From assembly GCA_001600175.1 (NCBI GenBank), contig BCJC01000005.1, forward strand, positions 104,471-168,470: a DNA stretch of 64,000 bases, read 5' to 3'. The DNA is from Erythrobasidium yunnanense (taxonomy: Eukaryota; Basidiomycota; Cystobasidiomycetes; Erythrobasidiales; Erythrobasidiaceae). The position numbers were made by a program, and so were the translations under genes. Positions 35,572 through 46,919 of the stretch are shown one piece after another. How positions within the stretch are numbered: the stretch's first letter is position 1; the number at the start of each line of letters is the position of its first letter. Under the pieces are notes generated by a model. The model did not search any database, was not told the origin of the DNA, and was given only the letters and a program-made list of their open reading frames with translations.

Positions 35572-35917
35572 CAGAACGAAGTGACCTTTGCGAAAAGCGT
35601 AGAGGCCTCCCGGATCGAGATACAGCGCAAGCTACGGCAAGACCGGCCAGTCTGGGTTGAAGGAGCAATGAAGCTGTAGACACGCTATACGCGCACTTTC
35701 ATAGCAAGAAAGCTCAGTAGCGGTCTATTCGGTGGAAGCAAGCCTTGCTCTCGATTCTTGCGGTCCGACTTGGTCGAAAGCGCTATCAACAACGACTTGA
35801 AAGAAGCCGCAACTGCAGAAGCCATATCAAAGCTACCTTTCTGTCTCTACCGTGTTTCAATACGCTCGAAACAGGCTGGAGAAGCCTCGTTGCGCGAGAG
35901 CGCCAATCATACTATAG
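35572..35917. promoter_or_regulatory. divergent promoter of repressor and Zn2Cys6 regulator
   Basis: The 346 bp between the start codons of the two regulator genes contain no exon I can support. I looked for the 16-bp inverted GGRTAA...TTAYCC element reported for ascomycete quinate activators and did not see a full copy. Confidence 0.45.
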
Positions 35918-38804
35918 ATGTCTGCAAGTCAAGGAAGCACGACTATTTCGACCAGCACTGGAGAAGCAACACCCTCGCAGCCTGCAAGAAAACGAGTGCG
36001 CCAGTCTTGCGTAGTTTGCAGAAGAAAAGCAAGTCTCCTCCTTGGGTCCGCTTGTCGCAATCCATTGCTGATATCTGTTTCTCCCATCTACAGAGATGCA
36101 AATGCGATGGAATAGCTCCAACATGTGGTTCATGCGCCTCGAGAGGCATCAAGTGCGAATGGACAGACGTGCGAAAGCGGGGACCACCTCCTGGAAAGGA
36201 GCTCAAAGCCGAAGTGCAGCAATACCAGACTCTTCTCTGGCATCTTTTCAAACTGCTACCGCCAGTACACGATGTGTGTAAGGCGATGCTGGGTGTTGGG
36301 GAGGATCAACCAGACGGTCACATACAGCAGGCGTTCCATTCCATTAGACTGCCAGACAAGATCCAGCGGATAGACTTCAAGGAACTCAAAGATCATCTAT
36401 TTCGTAATCTGGAGATAGCGCCATGCTTTTCGCGAGAGGCGATGGAGAGCTCAGAGATAGACGCCAGCGGGCGGGAGCAAACGCAGGAGATCCAGCCGAG
36501 AGCCTCAATCTTGTCGTCAGATGCACAGCGATCCTCCCTCGACGACGGCGACGACATGGATCTCGATCCCCTCTCAGCTTTACCGCCGTCACTGCTGTCG
36601 AGGCCTTCACAAGCAGATGGCTTCCAACTTTCGAGCAACCCGCCGCCAAGTATCAGCCAGCTGGTCGACTCTACGTCAGATTTGGACGTCCCTTCGTTCC
36701 CCTTTGGCTCGGATCCCAGCGGATTCGACTTTTCGGGCTTTGCGACCGAAGAACCGCAAGCTTCCACGTCTTCTGCACAAGCAGGCTCATATAACAGTAA
36801 GTGAAGGCTTAGTAAAGGTGACCTAGCTCTAACACAGTCACTCCATATCCAGACGATCATGGCCATGCGAACGATATTTTCAGCCGCCTTAGTCCCATCC
36901 CTTCGCATTCCGGCAATCTCAACAATCAAACAATGGTGAATGGAGAAACAATGTTTATGCTTGGCTATCTTCGCGACATGACACCGCAGAATATTACCAA
37001 CGTCAATCAAAACAACTCTGCTTCTACGCATTCCTCCAACCTGGTCAACGCAGCTATACAGCCTATCAAGACTCATTCAAGCATCGATATGCCAGTACAC
37101 ATGGAGACCAAAGCGGGCCCCGCTCCGCCAGCTGCAGGCCTAGCCGGTCCTCTCTCAGAATCCAGCGCAACTCTTCGAGCTGCCATTGCCGATGCATATC
37201 TCACATACCTACATCCTGCTCTTCCCATGTTATCTCGCGCTAGTCTTCTCATGTGGGCACACCAAGGTGCCGATTCAGATGGTTCTCCTGGCGATTTCCC
37301 CGCACCCGGTCCAGTCATCAGCCGAAGCCTGAGCCTGGCCTTGACAGCGTTGACACTTCCATACATAAATTCTGGAGAACTCGACACTGCAGTCGATGTC
37401 CGGGCAATGGAGCGTGAAGCCTACCGCTCGGTGCAGCAATCGGGGTACCACCCAAGCTTAGGAGATGTGCAGACCCTCTTGCTGCTCACTTTGCTTGCTT
37501 GGCAGAATGATTGTCGTCAGCTGGCTCGCAACTATCTTGGTACGCTCCCATTAGTGCTTGTCTGGCTCGATGCTGAGATTTCATACCAACTCTTCCAGCT
37601 CAAGCCATTGCAGGAGCTTTCTGTTTGGCCATTCATCAGGCGGTGCAAGCTGATAGCAATCAGACGTCAGACCATACCTGCACCTGGCTAAGTCTCTCTA
37701 TCGTGGACTTACTTCTGGCAATCTCCTTGCAGCAACCTCCTCTTCTTTCCGGCAACTTTCAACTTCCCTCTGTGGCTTCTCACGGCGCTGATGAGTGGGA
37801 GCTATGGAAGCCCGAAGCACTATCTGACCTCATCAGCACATACGGAGCCGAAAGTAATTCTCCAGACAAGAAGAGAATCGCTCCGACATCTTGCCCTGCT
37901 CGGACTTTCTCCTTCTTCAACATGAAAGTACAGATCTGCAAGGCTATCCGCCAGGTTTACGAGGCGCAAATATTTACAGACTTGGAGATCCAGCGGGACG
38001 CGGTGCTGCGCACTATAAACGAGTTTGCGCCTCCCGCCGCGGACTCCCTCGACAAGTGGATGCGGCGCATACCCCAGCATGGCTTGGACTGCTATGCTCT
38101 TTGGATACACCTGAATGTACTCTTGCATGGCGCTAGGTATGTGTGCTTGCCGTGTTTAGCTAAGACAAGCTGAGCGATTCTCTAGCAGTTGTGCGGACAA
38201 TATACATACTTTTGCAACTACCCTCTTCGAGCATCGGATCGAGAAGTTCACGTACTACCGCACTCCCGTAATGGCTCACGCATCTTTGGTAGCCATCGCT
38301 GGCTTGCAGGCTGCTTCACAATCACCACTTCAAGGTTTGCTTAGAACGGCATTCACGCAGCTCGGACAGATTCTGCCAGTTGGAGCTAAGTACGCGGCAT
38401 CGATGGTGCAGGAGCCTGCCGTTCAACAGCATAGTAGCGGCGGGGCTTCTCAGATTGTGGCCGCCGCTCAGATAGATGCGACTGCTTCTACTCAGCTTAC
38501 GGGGTATGCAAGCTTGGAAGGATCAGACGCAGTACCTTTCAGTTGGGAATCTGCCTTCTCAGGCTCGAGTGAGACATTCCAGGACTCCACGCTGCTAGAC
38601 CTGTCTAGCAAAGTCTTCATGGAGCATGATTCGTAGGTCGTGTAAACATTTCTTGCGAGTCCCGCTAATGTCAAGCTCTGTAGAAACCAGCTAGATGTCA
38701 TTTCGCTGCTAGGCTACATAAAGGGACCTGCTAATATGGAAGCGAACCACGATCCTCCCACGGGTATGCTAGATGCGTGGCAACATGGATCTTTCTTCTC
38801 CTGA
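35918..38804 (+). CDS. Zn2Cys6 transcription factor, candidate quinate-cluster activator
   Basis: Nuclear DNA-binding regulator, 873 aa, six exons. The binuclear zinc cluster is complete only after splicing a GC-AG intron (36029-36093): CVVCRRK joins RCKCDGIAPTCGSCASRGIKC, matching CxxC-x6-C-x6-CxxC-x6-C. A basic linker (VRKRGPPPGKE) follows. The fungal-specific middle domain includes YLTYLHPALPML, SGYHPSLGDVQTLLLL and CTWLSLSIVD. An acidic low-complexity section lies near residues 190-270. The last intron (38633-38683) has its donor right after GATTC, so unspliced mRNA stops at 38636; splicing adds a 40-residue tail ending HGSFFS. Its place opposite the QutR-type gene suggests it is the pathway activator. 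Binding of another inducer cannot be excluded. Confidence 0.85.
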
Positions 38805-38834
38805 AGATGCCAGCGTTCCAACCAGTGCCTATCA

Positions 38835-40183
38835 TTATGGCCGTTGCCCCTCGTATGCATTACGAAGCAGGACAAGGAGCTTTTCCCTTTCCAGCGGTGC
38901 CGGATTCGGGTATGGAGTCTTGCTTGCAATGTCGGCGGCTCTTTCAAGATCTGCTTCGGCGAAGCCAAGCTCTTTGAGAGATGTCGGCGCATTCAGGCTC
39001 TTGGCCAGATCATAGAGACCGGTCGCCGCATCTTCCGCACCCAGCGCGTGTGCGAGCTGTGACATCCCTTTCTCGATGAATGTCGAGTTGTAGCGAACTG
39101 CGTGAGGCAGGATGACAGTGTGCGTTTCGGCATGCGGCATGTCGAAGCTTCCACCGAGCTGTTCAAATGTAGTCAGACCCAAGTCTTCAACCGGTACCTG
39201 ACAAAACCTACTGTATGACATAGCTTGTGATGCAAGCCCATGCCAACGGAGCCGAGGCACATTCCACAGATCATGGCTCCGAAGAGTGCTTCTGATCGAG
39301 CTTTTATGTCTTGCGGCGATCGCTGAAGAACTGGCAATGCGCCAGCAAGGCTAGCGACACCTTGAAGAGCTAGAGCATTCATTATGGGATTTGCTTCTGG
39401 CGCATAGAGTGCTTCCACCTGCATCCGATGGCGTCAGGTCCACCTTCTACTTGCGAGAATCGCAATAGCTTACGGCGTGTGCTATAGCGTTCATTCCGCT
39501 TGTAGCCGTCATTGACAGTGGCAGTCCTATGCTGAGATTGACATCATAAATGATGGTGGAAGGCAGTACTTTGAGCGTTCTCTGTGTTTTCTTCTCTCCG
39601 TTCTTGGTTTCGCCTAAGATCGGTGTGCACTCGGATCCAGCACTGTTGAGAATCAGCTCATGTTAGCTAGGCTTTATGAGCGTGAGCAATAAACACTCGC
39701 TAGGTGGTCGGTACGGAGATTTGCTTGATGCGACCATCTGAATAGAGAGCCAAAGCTTTGCCCAAACCGATGGTAGAGCCTCCTCCTACAGCGACTACGC
39801 AGTCGGCTTGTATCTTATTTGCATATTCGAGCGCTTCCAGAGTGATGTGTTCCGGGGTATGCATTGTCGCCTTCGTGTAGATGCCTCCGACCAGCTCTGG
39901 GTTGACGGCAGCTTTCAAGGCTTCTCCAACATCGACCTGCTGTGGTGTTGTGAGGAACAACGTCTTTGAACAGCCTTGGAGAAGCGGATTCAGCTTGGAC
40001 AGATGCAACCTCAGTTCGATAAAGAGCTCACCAAGCTTGCGGATTTCAGCTTCGAGAGACTCTCTGAAACCACAATATGTCAGAGATCCAAATATCACGG
40101 CTTTCTTGCGTCAACGAGGCGTACATTGCTAGGCCTTGACCAAAGACGACTCGATACGGAAGTGATTGGTAAACGAAGTTCAT
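38835..40183 (-). CDS. maleylacetate reductase, iron-type alcohol dehydrogenase family
   Basis: Reduces maleylacetate to 3-oxoadipate with NAD(P)H at the end of the hydroxyquinol branch of aromatic catabolism. Six exons give 354 aa, the normal length; introns are 39159-39211, 39419-39473, 39643-39700, 39975-40031 and 40064-40124. The N-terminal start MNFVYQSLPYRVVFGQG is typical. Cofactor site ADCVVAVGGGSTIGLGKA is followed by SVPTTYAGSECTPILGET, the signature of maleylacetate reductases, and SGMNAIAHAVEALYAPEANP. The intron between PTT and AGSE is of GC-AG type (donor GCGAGT). GMGLHHKLCHTLGG and PHAETHTVILPHAVRYN supply the metal-site region. It shares a 266 bp divergent promoter with the ring-cleavage dioxygenase that makes its substrate. 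Confidence 0.92.
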
Positions 40184-40350
40184 GATGCGTGTCAGACCGT
40201 TGTAGCAGAAGATAGTATTTGTGCTAGGAAGGCTGAGTCGAAAGGTGTCTTCATGTTCTTCTCTGGGCTCTCTGCCCTGGCGGGAGCTTCGTTCCGCTCG
40301 CTTGGAGAGAGGTCTCGCCGGAACACGAGGTCAGGATAAGATGCCCAGAC

Positions 40351-40388
40351 GATACGAGGCGATACGAGAAGAGAAGAGAAGAGAAGAG
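40351..40388. repeat. short tandem repeat in the reductase/dioxygenase promoter
   Basis: Two adjacent copies of GATACGAG at a 10 bp spacing run into a purine tract of GAGAA units. It lies between the divergent maleylacetate reductase and dioxygenase genes. Such tracts are common in fungal promoters and may exclude nucleosomes. Confidence 0.5.
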
Positions 40389-40449
40389 GTGTCATAGAGC
40401 TTCTGCCTTTTCCATCAGTTTCAACGATTCTTGCATCGTCACATCCATC

Positions 40450-41971
40450 ATGTCGCATCCTTTTGGAGAGAAGCATATAGGAAAGGCCGTCCAGGAAGCC
40501 ATTTCTCGTGAGTGCAGGGCAGCGGTAGGGCATCAGTCATGACCTAACGTAGTGATTCCTGCAAACAGGCGGAGTACGTCTTATGCTCTCGAGTGGATCC
40601 AGACAGCAAGCAGCAGGCTGACCGTGGGTTTCTCGATTCAGGCTCCCAGCGTCGAAGACCTCGCAAAGCTGCCCAACGTTACAGACAGTCAGTGGACACC
40701 TGTGTCGCTGGCTTGCATCGCGAGCTGATCCATATCAATAGTCCGCGCCGATACGATAACCGAAAAGGTCATTGAAGTCAACGCTGGCTGCAAGAATGAA
40801 CGACAGAAGTTCCTCCTCGAAGCTCTCGTCCGACATCTCCATGATTACACCCGTGAAGTCAGCTTGACCAGCGATGAGTGGATGTGAGCACGCCGTCTAA
40901 ACTTCGCTTTGCCCTGCATCTGGTCTGAGGTGAGGATATTTCGCAGGATGGCCATCAAGTTCCTCACAGAAGTCGGACAGACATGCACTGATTTGAGACA
41001 AGAGTTCATCCTGCTCTCAGACGTGGTCGGCCTGTCAGCACTCGTCGACTGCATGAACCATCCCGTCAACAGAGAGACCAAAGCGACCGAAGCTACAGTA
41101 CTAGGTCCTTTCTTCGTGGAAGACTCAAAGGATGTAAGGCGAAACCATGGGCTACGCAAGGCTGGAAATGGTGCTGAAACGATTCACTATACAGATCGCA
41201 ATGGGTGAAGCTATCGCTTCTGAAGGCAAGGGAGAGTACATGTATGTTACTGGAAGGGTTCTGGACCTCGACGTGAGTCTCCTGCTAGGTTCATATTCAG
41301 CTTAGCGTTAATGCAGGGTTCTTGCAGGGAAGTCCGGTCGCAGGATGCGTGATCGAGACGTGGGAGACCGATGAAGATGGATACTACGATACTGTAAGCA
41401 GGATAAGGTATTGATGAAGCGTATCTCTCGCTGAAAGTCTGTCCATGTTGCCAGCAATACTCTGATCGTGCAGAGGCGGACTGCCGCGGCCGTCTCACCA
41501 CAGACAGCGATGGAAGATACGCCTTCCGTGGTGTGCGTCCAGTAGCCTATCCCATTCCCAACGATGGTCCCGTTGGAAAGCTTCTGCGCACAATGGAGCG
41601 ACACGTCTTCCGACCATCTCATCTACATATGTGGCTCAAAGCGGAGGGCTTCGAAGATCTAGTTACGGCTCTTTATCCGAAAGGCGGTGACGACTACCTG
41701 GGTTCTGACGCTGTCTTTGGAGTCAAGACCTCGCTCATCTGCGAGCTGACGCCCTGCTATGACGAAGACAAGGCTAAGAAGCTCGGCTTCAAGAGCGGTG
41801 CTCCTTTCTGGGAACTCGAATGGGATTTCTACCTGCAAACGGTCGAGCAAGCCTTGGTGGAAAAGAAGAAGAGCTTGCCTCACTACTATCAGTTTTCGGA
41901 ACAGTAAGCCAATTTGCAGCATAAAAGTTGAGTAACTGCTGATGTTATTTGTTTGCAGATCATCCTCGTAG
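40450..41971 (+). CDS. intradiol ring-cleavage dioxygenase, probable hydroxyquinol 1,2-dioxygenase
   Basis: Non-heme Fe(III) enzyme that would open hydroxyquinol to maleylacetate. About 347 aa. The N-terminal domain has TITEKVIEVNAGC, LVRHLHDYTREVSLTSDEW and FLTEVGQTCTDLRQEFILLSD; the catalytic domain has ATVLGPFFVEDS, DEDGYYDTQYSD (first Tyr ligand), RPVAYPIPNDGP (second Tyr) and FRPSHLHMWLKA (both His ligands). This matches the catechol/hydroxyquinol branch rather than protocatechuate 3,4-dioxygenase. Two points are open. The N-terminus joins either by a 5-nt micro-exon (40569-40573) or by one longer intron (40525-40641). The last intron (41904-41958) shifts the end from 41907 to 41971 and adds SSS. 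It is paired head to head with maleylacetate reductase. Confidence 0.88.
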
Positions 41972-42320
41972 CTTGTACCGGTCAGCCTGTCTTTAGACGA
42001 GACTAGCGGGTGGCTTCGACAGCGATTTAGCTGATCTCGATCAAGCTGCGTTATATCTTGTTCAGGATGTATATAAGAGCTGGGTTAGCAAACTGTTCGT
42101 CGCTCTGCAGAGGGCTCAAGCCAAAGTAGGCGGCCAATCAGATATTGCCTGACTTCTATGTTTGAAGCTGAGCCGAACTCTAGCACTGAGCACAATACAA
42201 CCAGCGATTGTGGAACATTATACCTGTCAGGCTTGCGGCTGCTAGCGTCACTACACAAGCTCTATCAACAAGCCTAGCATCCAAGCACGACATTGCGCGT
42301 GTCCTGACAAAGTCGGGCCT
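41972..42320. other. convergent intergenic region
   Basis: The dioxygenase and the dehydroquinase genes both end here. I see no further exon; the sequence should hold their 3' untranslated regions. Confidence 0.5.
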
Positions 42321-43185
42321 CTACTTCGCCACGTTTTGCACATAGTTGACGATACCACGGCGAGCGAGCTAACGACAGACTGGATTCAGCTTTGCTTCAA
42401 GCTTACACGTAGACGCGCGAAGCTCACCTCGTAGCCAAACATTCCGCATCCGAACAGGCAGCCGGCTTTACAGACCGCAGCAGTCTTTGACTTGCGAAAC
42501 TCTTCTCTGGCTTCGATGTTGGAGATGTGGATCTCGAGTACTGGCGTATCAACTCCGGCAATCGCATCTCGGACGGCGTATCTGTCGAAATCGAATTAGG
42601 CTTGTTTTAGTGACGGATAGCTGATAAGCTCACGAATCGTGGCAGAAAGCTCCAGGACTACACAAAGGCAGAGCACAGGTTAGCCAAACTGCTGGATTGG
42701 GTTGGCCATGACTTGCTTCATCAGGATTCCGCCAAGGCATCGCGAGTAGTGAATGAGGTCTATGAAGACTCCTTCGTGATTCGTCTGTGCGCAAACCCTG
42801 AACATTTCAGAGTATCAGCAGGCTCCCAGACTAACGAGCTTTCAGCTCCCATCAAACTCACACATTCACACCGAGCTCTTTGCCCAGCTCTGTTACGCGC
42901 TGCTCAATCTCTGCCATTGTGGTAGTGCCATAGATCTTGGGATCCCGTGCACCGAACAGGTTGCTTTTTGGACAACATCAGCTTCTGGAAATGGGGTGAA
43001 GGAGTGTAGGCGGACTGGTTGGGGCCAGACAGCAGAAGGAATGTCTTGCTATCTCGAGGAATACGCCCACCGTCATCTGGGTCGACGTTCTTGAGCCGTC
43101 TTACACCATCGCTAGCCTTGAGATCTCGGATGTCAGACTATGGCAGAGCCAGCGCGGCACAGATGCTTACTGCTGATGCACTCAT
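42321..43185 (-). CDS. qutE: type II (catabolic) 3-dehydroquinase
   Basis: Converts 3-dehydroquinate to 3-dehydroshikimate in quinate breakdown; forms a dodecamer in relatives. Exons were found by hand and give 181 aa: 43171-43185, 43016-43137, 42862-42963, 42717-42797, 42634-42657, 42428-42581 and 42321-42368. Motifs are KTFLLLSGPN, GARDPKIYGTTT with the active-site Arg and Tyr, QTNHEG, LMNPGAFCHDSYAVRDA with the catalytic His, and LEIHISNIEAREEFR. The intron inside LMNPGAF (42658-42716) is GC-AG with donor GCAAGT. The first exon is uncertain: it needs a 33 bp intron and the start could lie elsewhere. The 42964 junction gives GPNHN where relatives have GPNLN, so that border may be slightly off. 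It is the classical companion of the permease and dehydrogenase genes nearby. Confidence 0.85.
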
Positions 43186-43361
43186 GGCGCTCGTCGATGT
43201 CCTTCAAGCGAAGCCTCCAAAGAAACGAGAGGCCCATGGATAAGGCTAGCGGAATACGATTTGCCTGAATCTGCAAAGGGAGGCCAGAAGATTGAGAGGG
43301 CTCCTTCAGCATCATACCCACCTCCTTACCGTCATCCACACCCACATTTCGAGCACCCATT

Positions 43362-44727
43362 ATGGCGCTATCGCAAGAGACCAAATCAAAGCCGGGCAAG
43401 ACATTCTTGTTCGGGTACCCTCTTCAAGGCACATGTAGGCTGCTGGGTCTAATGTTGTTTCAAGCAAGTCTTGAACTAACTTGCTGTTACAGATGCTCCC
43501 TTCTTGCACAACACAATCTACGAACTGGCTGGAGTGCCGCAGTGCGTAAAGATCTGCCATCCTAACCCCAGGAACAGCTTTGTTACTGACTATGTTGGCT
43601 GTACAAGAAAATACACCAAAGTCGCGACACGGCGCTTCGAAGACATCCTGGAAGCCACGAAGCAGCCAGACTTCGTAGGCGCAGCTGTCACAATGTAAGC
43701 ATACTCTTTCTCCCAGCATGTAGTCAGTGAATCAAGCTCATGTCGTTTGCTGCAGGCCCTACAAGGTGCAAATCGTAGCGCAGTGCGATGACTTGACACC
43801 AGAAGGACGTGCCATCGGTGCCTGTAACACTATATGGTTGAAGAAGGGCAGTGCCGGCTACACCAAGCTCGTTGGACATAATACCGAGTAAGCTTACCAT
43901 CTCATTCTGCGCTAGACTTAATGAGTGACCGTGTCCTGCTTAGCTGCGTAGGTATTCGCGACGCCTTTGTGCATGCTGGCTTTCCGGCTCAGAAGGGCCA
44001 GACTCCTCGAGCTGGTGCAATAGTTGGAGGAGGAGGAGCTTCTCGGTAGGTCGGCCTTCTGACTGTGCTTTCAAATGCCCGCTGATTGGATCTTACAAGA
44101 TCTGCCGTTTACGCCTTGGCCGTCAGCTTTGGGTGCTCTCCCATCTACGTGATCAACCGTGATATAGCAGAAGTAGAAGCGATGCAAGAGTCTATCAAAA
44201 TCGCTGCATCGGCGAACTACCAGCCAAATCTGATCCACGTCAAGACCGCAGAAGAGGCAGCAAGCATGGCTGCTCCAGCATTCATGTATGTTGCGTTTCA
44301 GTTTAGTATTCATTATCATGCTAATAAGCTGGGCAGTGTATCTTGTATTCCAGATTCTCCTCCTCAGACATCCGAGGAGAAGGAAGCACGAGCGGTCTTG
44401 AGTGCGATTCTGAACAAGCCGGGGAAAGGCGCGTTCTTGGAGATGGTAAGACAGCAATTTGGAAATTACGTATAAAGGCAGGGACGTGGCTGACGCTCTT
44501 CCGGGCAGTGCTATCATCCCAGTCTCGATACAGCTATCTCGCGCTTGGCCGAGGCGGCAGGATGGCATGTCATAACTGGAGAGAAGGCAATGATATACCA
44601 AGGCATCGAGCAACAGAAAGCATGGCTAGGATGCCGGGAGGAGGACCTCAAAGTAGCCGAGGTGGTGCGCATAGTTGGCGAACGTGTCCGCGGCGACAAA
44701 GCTGCCAACCGGGCTCCACCGGAGTAG
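43362..44727 (+). CDS. quinate/shikimate dehydrogenase-like protein, copy 1
   Basis: NAD(P)-dependent oxidation of quinate or shikimate, the entry step of the pathway. Eight exons give 318 aa. The substrate domain has YAPFLHNTIYELAG and GAAVTMPYK, whose Lys is catalytic; GACNTIW and HNTDCVGIRDA give the partner Asp. The nucleotide domain is AIVGGGGASRSAVYALA, with IYVINRD after the second strand. The usual SxS substrate motif is missing (GYPLQGTYAPF), which suggests a substrate other than plain shikimate. The gene is divergent from the dehydroquinase by about 180 bp, the same order of steps as in the pathway. It may be the true quinate dehydrogenase, but three related genes in this cluster make the assignment open. 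Confidence 0.87.
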
Positions 44728-45090
44728 GATTACTTTCAAGCGCCGAAGGCTCTGTGACTTGATCCGTCCCGTCTATACTTGACAGCATGCATCGAGCGGA
44801 TCCGTGATGAGCCATCAACGGTACATCTCGCTCCTATCCCAGGCTTTGAGTTCCAGGACGCTAGGATGTCCTATCCGTATTATTGCTTGCGTGATTGAGA
44901 ACCCCTTCCAGGCCCTGGAACCTGTAAGCGCGGGGCACGAAGGTCAAACTCCACCCGGAGACCCCTGACACGGATATCCACAGGAGCTATAATCCGGGTC
45001 TCCTTCTGCCTTTCGCTTCTTCTTGTTTCTTCTGCTGCTTCATCTTCTTCATCAATCTCCTTCCGCCTCCCAATTCTACCTTCTCACAAG
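44728..45090. promoter_or_regulatory. quinate permease promoter with two inverted repeats
   Basis: This 363 bp stretch before the permease ATG contains a 7-bp-arm palindrome, TTCCAGGCCCTGGAA, at 44906-44920. A wider inverted pair, GGAGACCC at 44957-44964 and GGGTCTCC at 44996-45003, lies nearer the start. A half copy of the first (TTCCAGG) occurs near 44850. The permease-proximal end is pyrimidine-rich, like many strong fungal promoters. Which protein binds is not known from sequence; the Zn2Cys6 regulator is an obvious candidate. Confidence 0.5.
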
Positions 45091-46919
45091 ATGGGCAAGT
45101 TCTTAGACAAGATCAAAGCTAGCAAGAATGACACTGCTCCCGATGCCATCTACAACTGGAGACTCTATGCTGCTGGTGTCTGTGCAGCCAGCGCTGCTGT
45201 CATGATTGGATATGACTCTGCCTTCTTTGGAACCTCGCTCGCCCTTGCTTCTTTCAAGAACGAGTTCAGCCTCAATCCTCCATCGTATCCGGCAGCCAAG
45301 TTCCGCACCATGTCTGCTAGTATGTCAGCTGGCTGGTGGGAGCAGGCACACTCACTGACATTGCCTTCGCAGACATCGTATCGTGCTATCAAGCTGGAGC
45401 TTTCTTCGGTGCACTCGGCGGCTACCCAACAGCCTTCTTTGCTGGTAGAAGATACGGAATGCTTATTAGTGCCATCGTCTGCTTCCTGGGTTCGGCCATC
45501 ATGCTGGCAGCCGGTGCGCATACTGGTCTTGCACCCATCTTTGCTGGCCGTGCTATCGCCGGTGTTGGCATCGGCATGGCTTCTTCTATGGCTCCCCTGT
45601 ACATCTCGGAAGTCGCCCCTCCCCAAATTCGTGGTCAGCTCATCGGAATGTACGAGATTGCTTGGCAGATTGGCGGCCTCATCGGCTTCTGGTGAGCAAC
45701 GCCTTACTTTAGAAACCTGAATATTCGTCTGATTGCCTGATTCGCAGGATTAACTACGGCGTCTCAAAGCACTTGCCGTCCGCACGCGTTCAATGGTTCA
45801 CTCCCTTCGCTGTTCAGCTTATCCCTGCCGGTATCTTCGCTGTCATGCTCCCTTTCGTCATCAAGGAGTCTCCACGATGGCTTCTATCCAAAGGCAAGCG
45901 CGATAGAGCTGTAGCCAATCTCTGCTACCTCCGCAGACTCCCGGCAGACCATCCTTACATTGTACAAGAGCTCAACATGATGACCACTCAACTCGAAACC
46001 GATGTTGCACAAGTCGGCAGCGGGTTCGCAGCCCCCATCAGAGCCATCTTCCGCAACTGGCGTCTGTCGCGTCGTCTCTTCCTCACTACCTCCCTCTTCA
46101 TCTTCCAAAACGGAACCGGCATCAACGCTGTCAACTACTATTCCCCTACCTTCTTCAAGTCGATTGGTGTGCAAGGCACCAACACTGCTCTTCTGACAAC
46201 TGGAGTGTTTGGCGTTATTAAGTCTCTCGGTGCTCTACTATGGGCTTTCTGGTGGGTCGACAAGTATGGCAGACGTGCAGTCCTCGTCTGGGGTTCGGTC
46301 GGCGGTGCTATCGCGATGGCTGTCATTGGAGCAATTCTTGGCAAGACGAACCCTGCCGCTCATCCGACCACCAGTCTCCCTCCTTCGGGACAAGCAGCCA
46401 TTGCCTTCTTCTACATCTGGACTGCCTTCTACGCAATCGGCTGGAATGGTACCCCTTGGGTCGTAAACTCTGAATCCTTCCCTGGATCTGTCAGACTTGT
46501 CTCCTCTACTACAGCAGCTGCATCCAACTGGGTGAGTCCTCTACTAGAGGACACTACAGCAAATGTTCTGATGATGATTCCTTTCTTAGCTCTGGAACTT
46601 TGTCATCTCGCGAAGCACGCCTACTATGTTTATCAAGATGGGTCACTCCGGATACGGAGTATATATCTTCTTCGCTGCCATGCAGACGCTGGCCGTCTTC
46701 TACGTTATCTTCCTCCTTCCCGAGACGAAAGGTGTCCCTCTGGAGTACATGGATGCTCTGTTCGACGATTCCAAGCCCATCACCGCTCATCGACGTGTCA
46801 TGGCCGAGGTAGAGAGGGACCAGCAAGACCGGCCAGCTTCAGGAGAGGCTACTCCACCCGCAAAAGAGGAGGTCGACCTCGTTGAAGACGCTGAAGCTCA
46901 TGTTCAATATAGGCACTGA
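45091..46919 (+). CDS. qutD: quinate permease (MFS sugar-porter family)
   Basis: Proton symporter expected to import quinate. Four exons give 553 aa; introns are 45320-45372, 45692-45747 and 46532-46589. Landmarks are YAAGVCAASAAVMIGYDSAF in TM1, GRRYGMLISA (loop 2-3), GRAIAGVGIGMASSMAPLYI, SEVAPPQIRGQL, ESPRWLLSKGKRDRA, NGTGINAVNYYSPTFF, DKYGRRAVLVWGS and PETKGVPLEYMDALFDD. This combination, with NYYSPT and a short charged N-terminus, is that of fungal quinate permeases. The sequence cannot fully exclude another carboxylated or neutral cyclitol, but the surrounding catabolic genes support quinate. The soluble C-terminus carries many acidic residues and could be a target for ubiquitin-dependent turnover. 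Confidence 0.9.
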
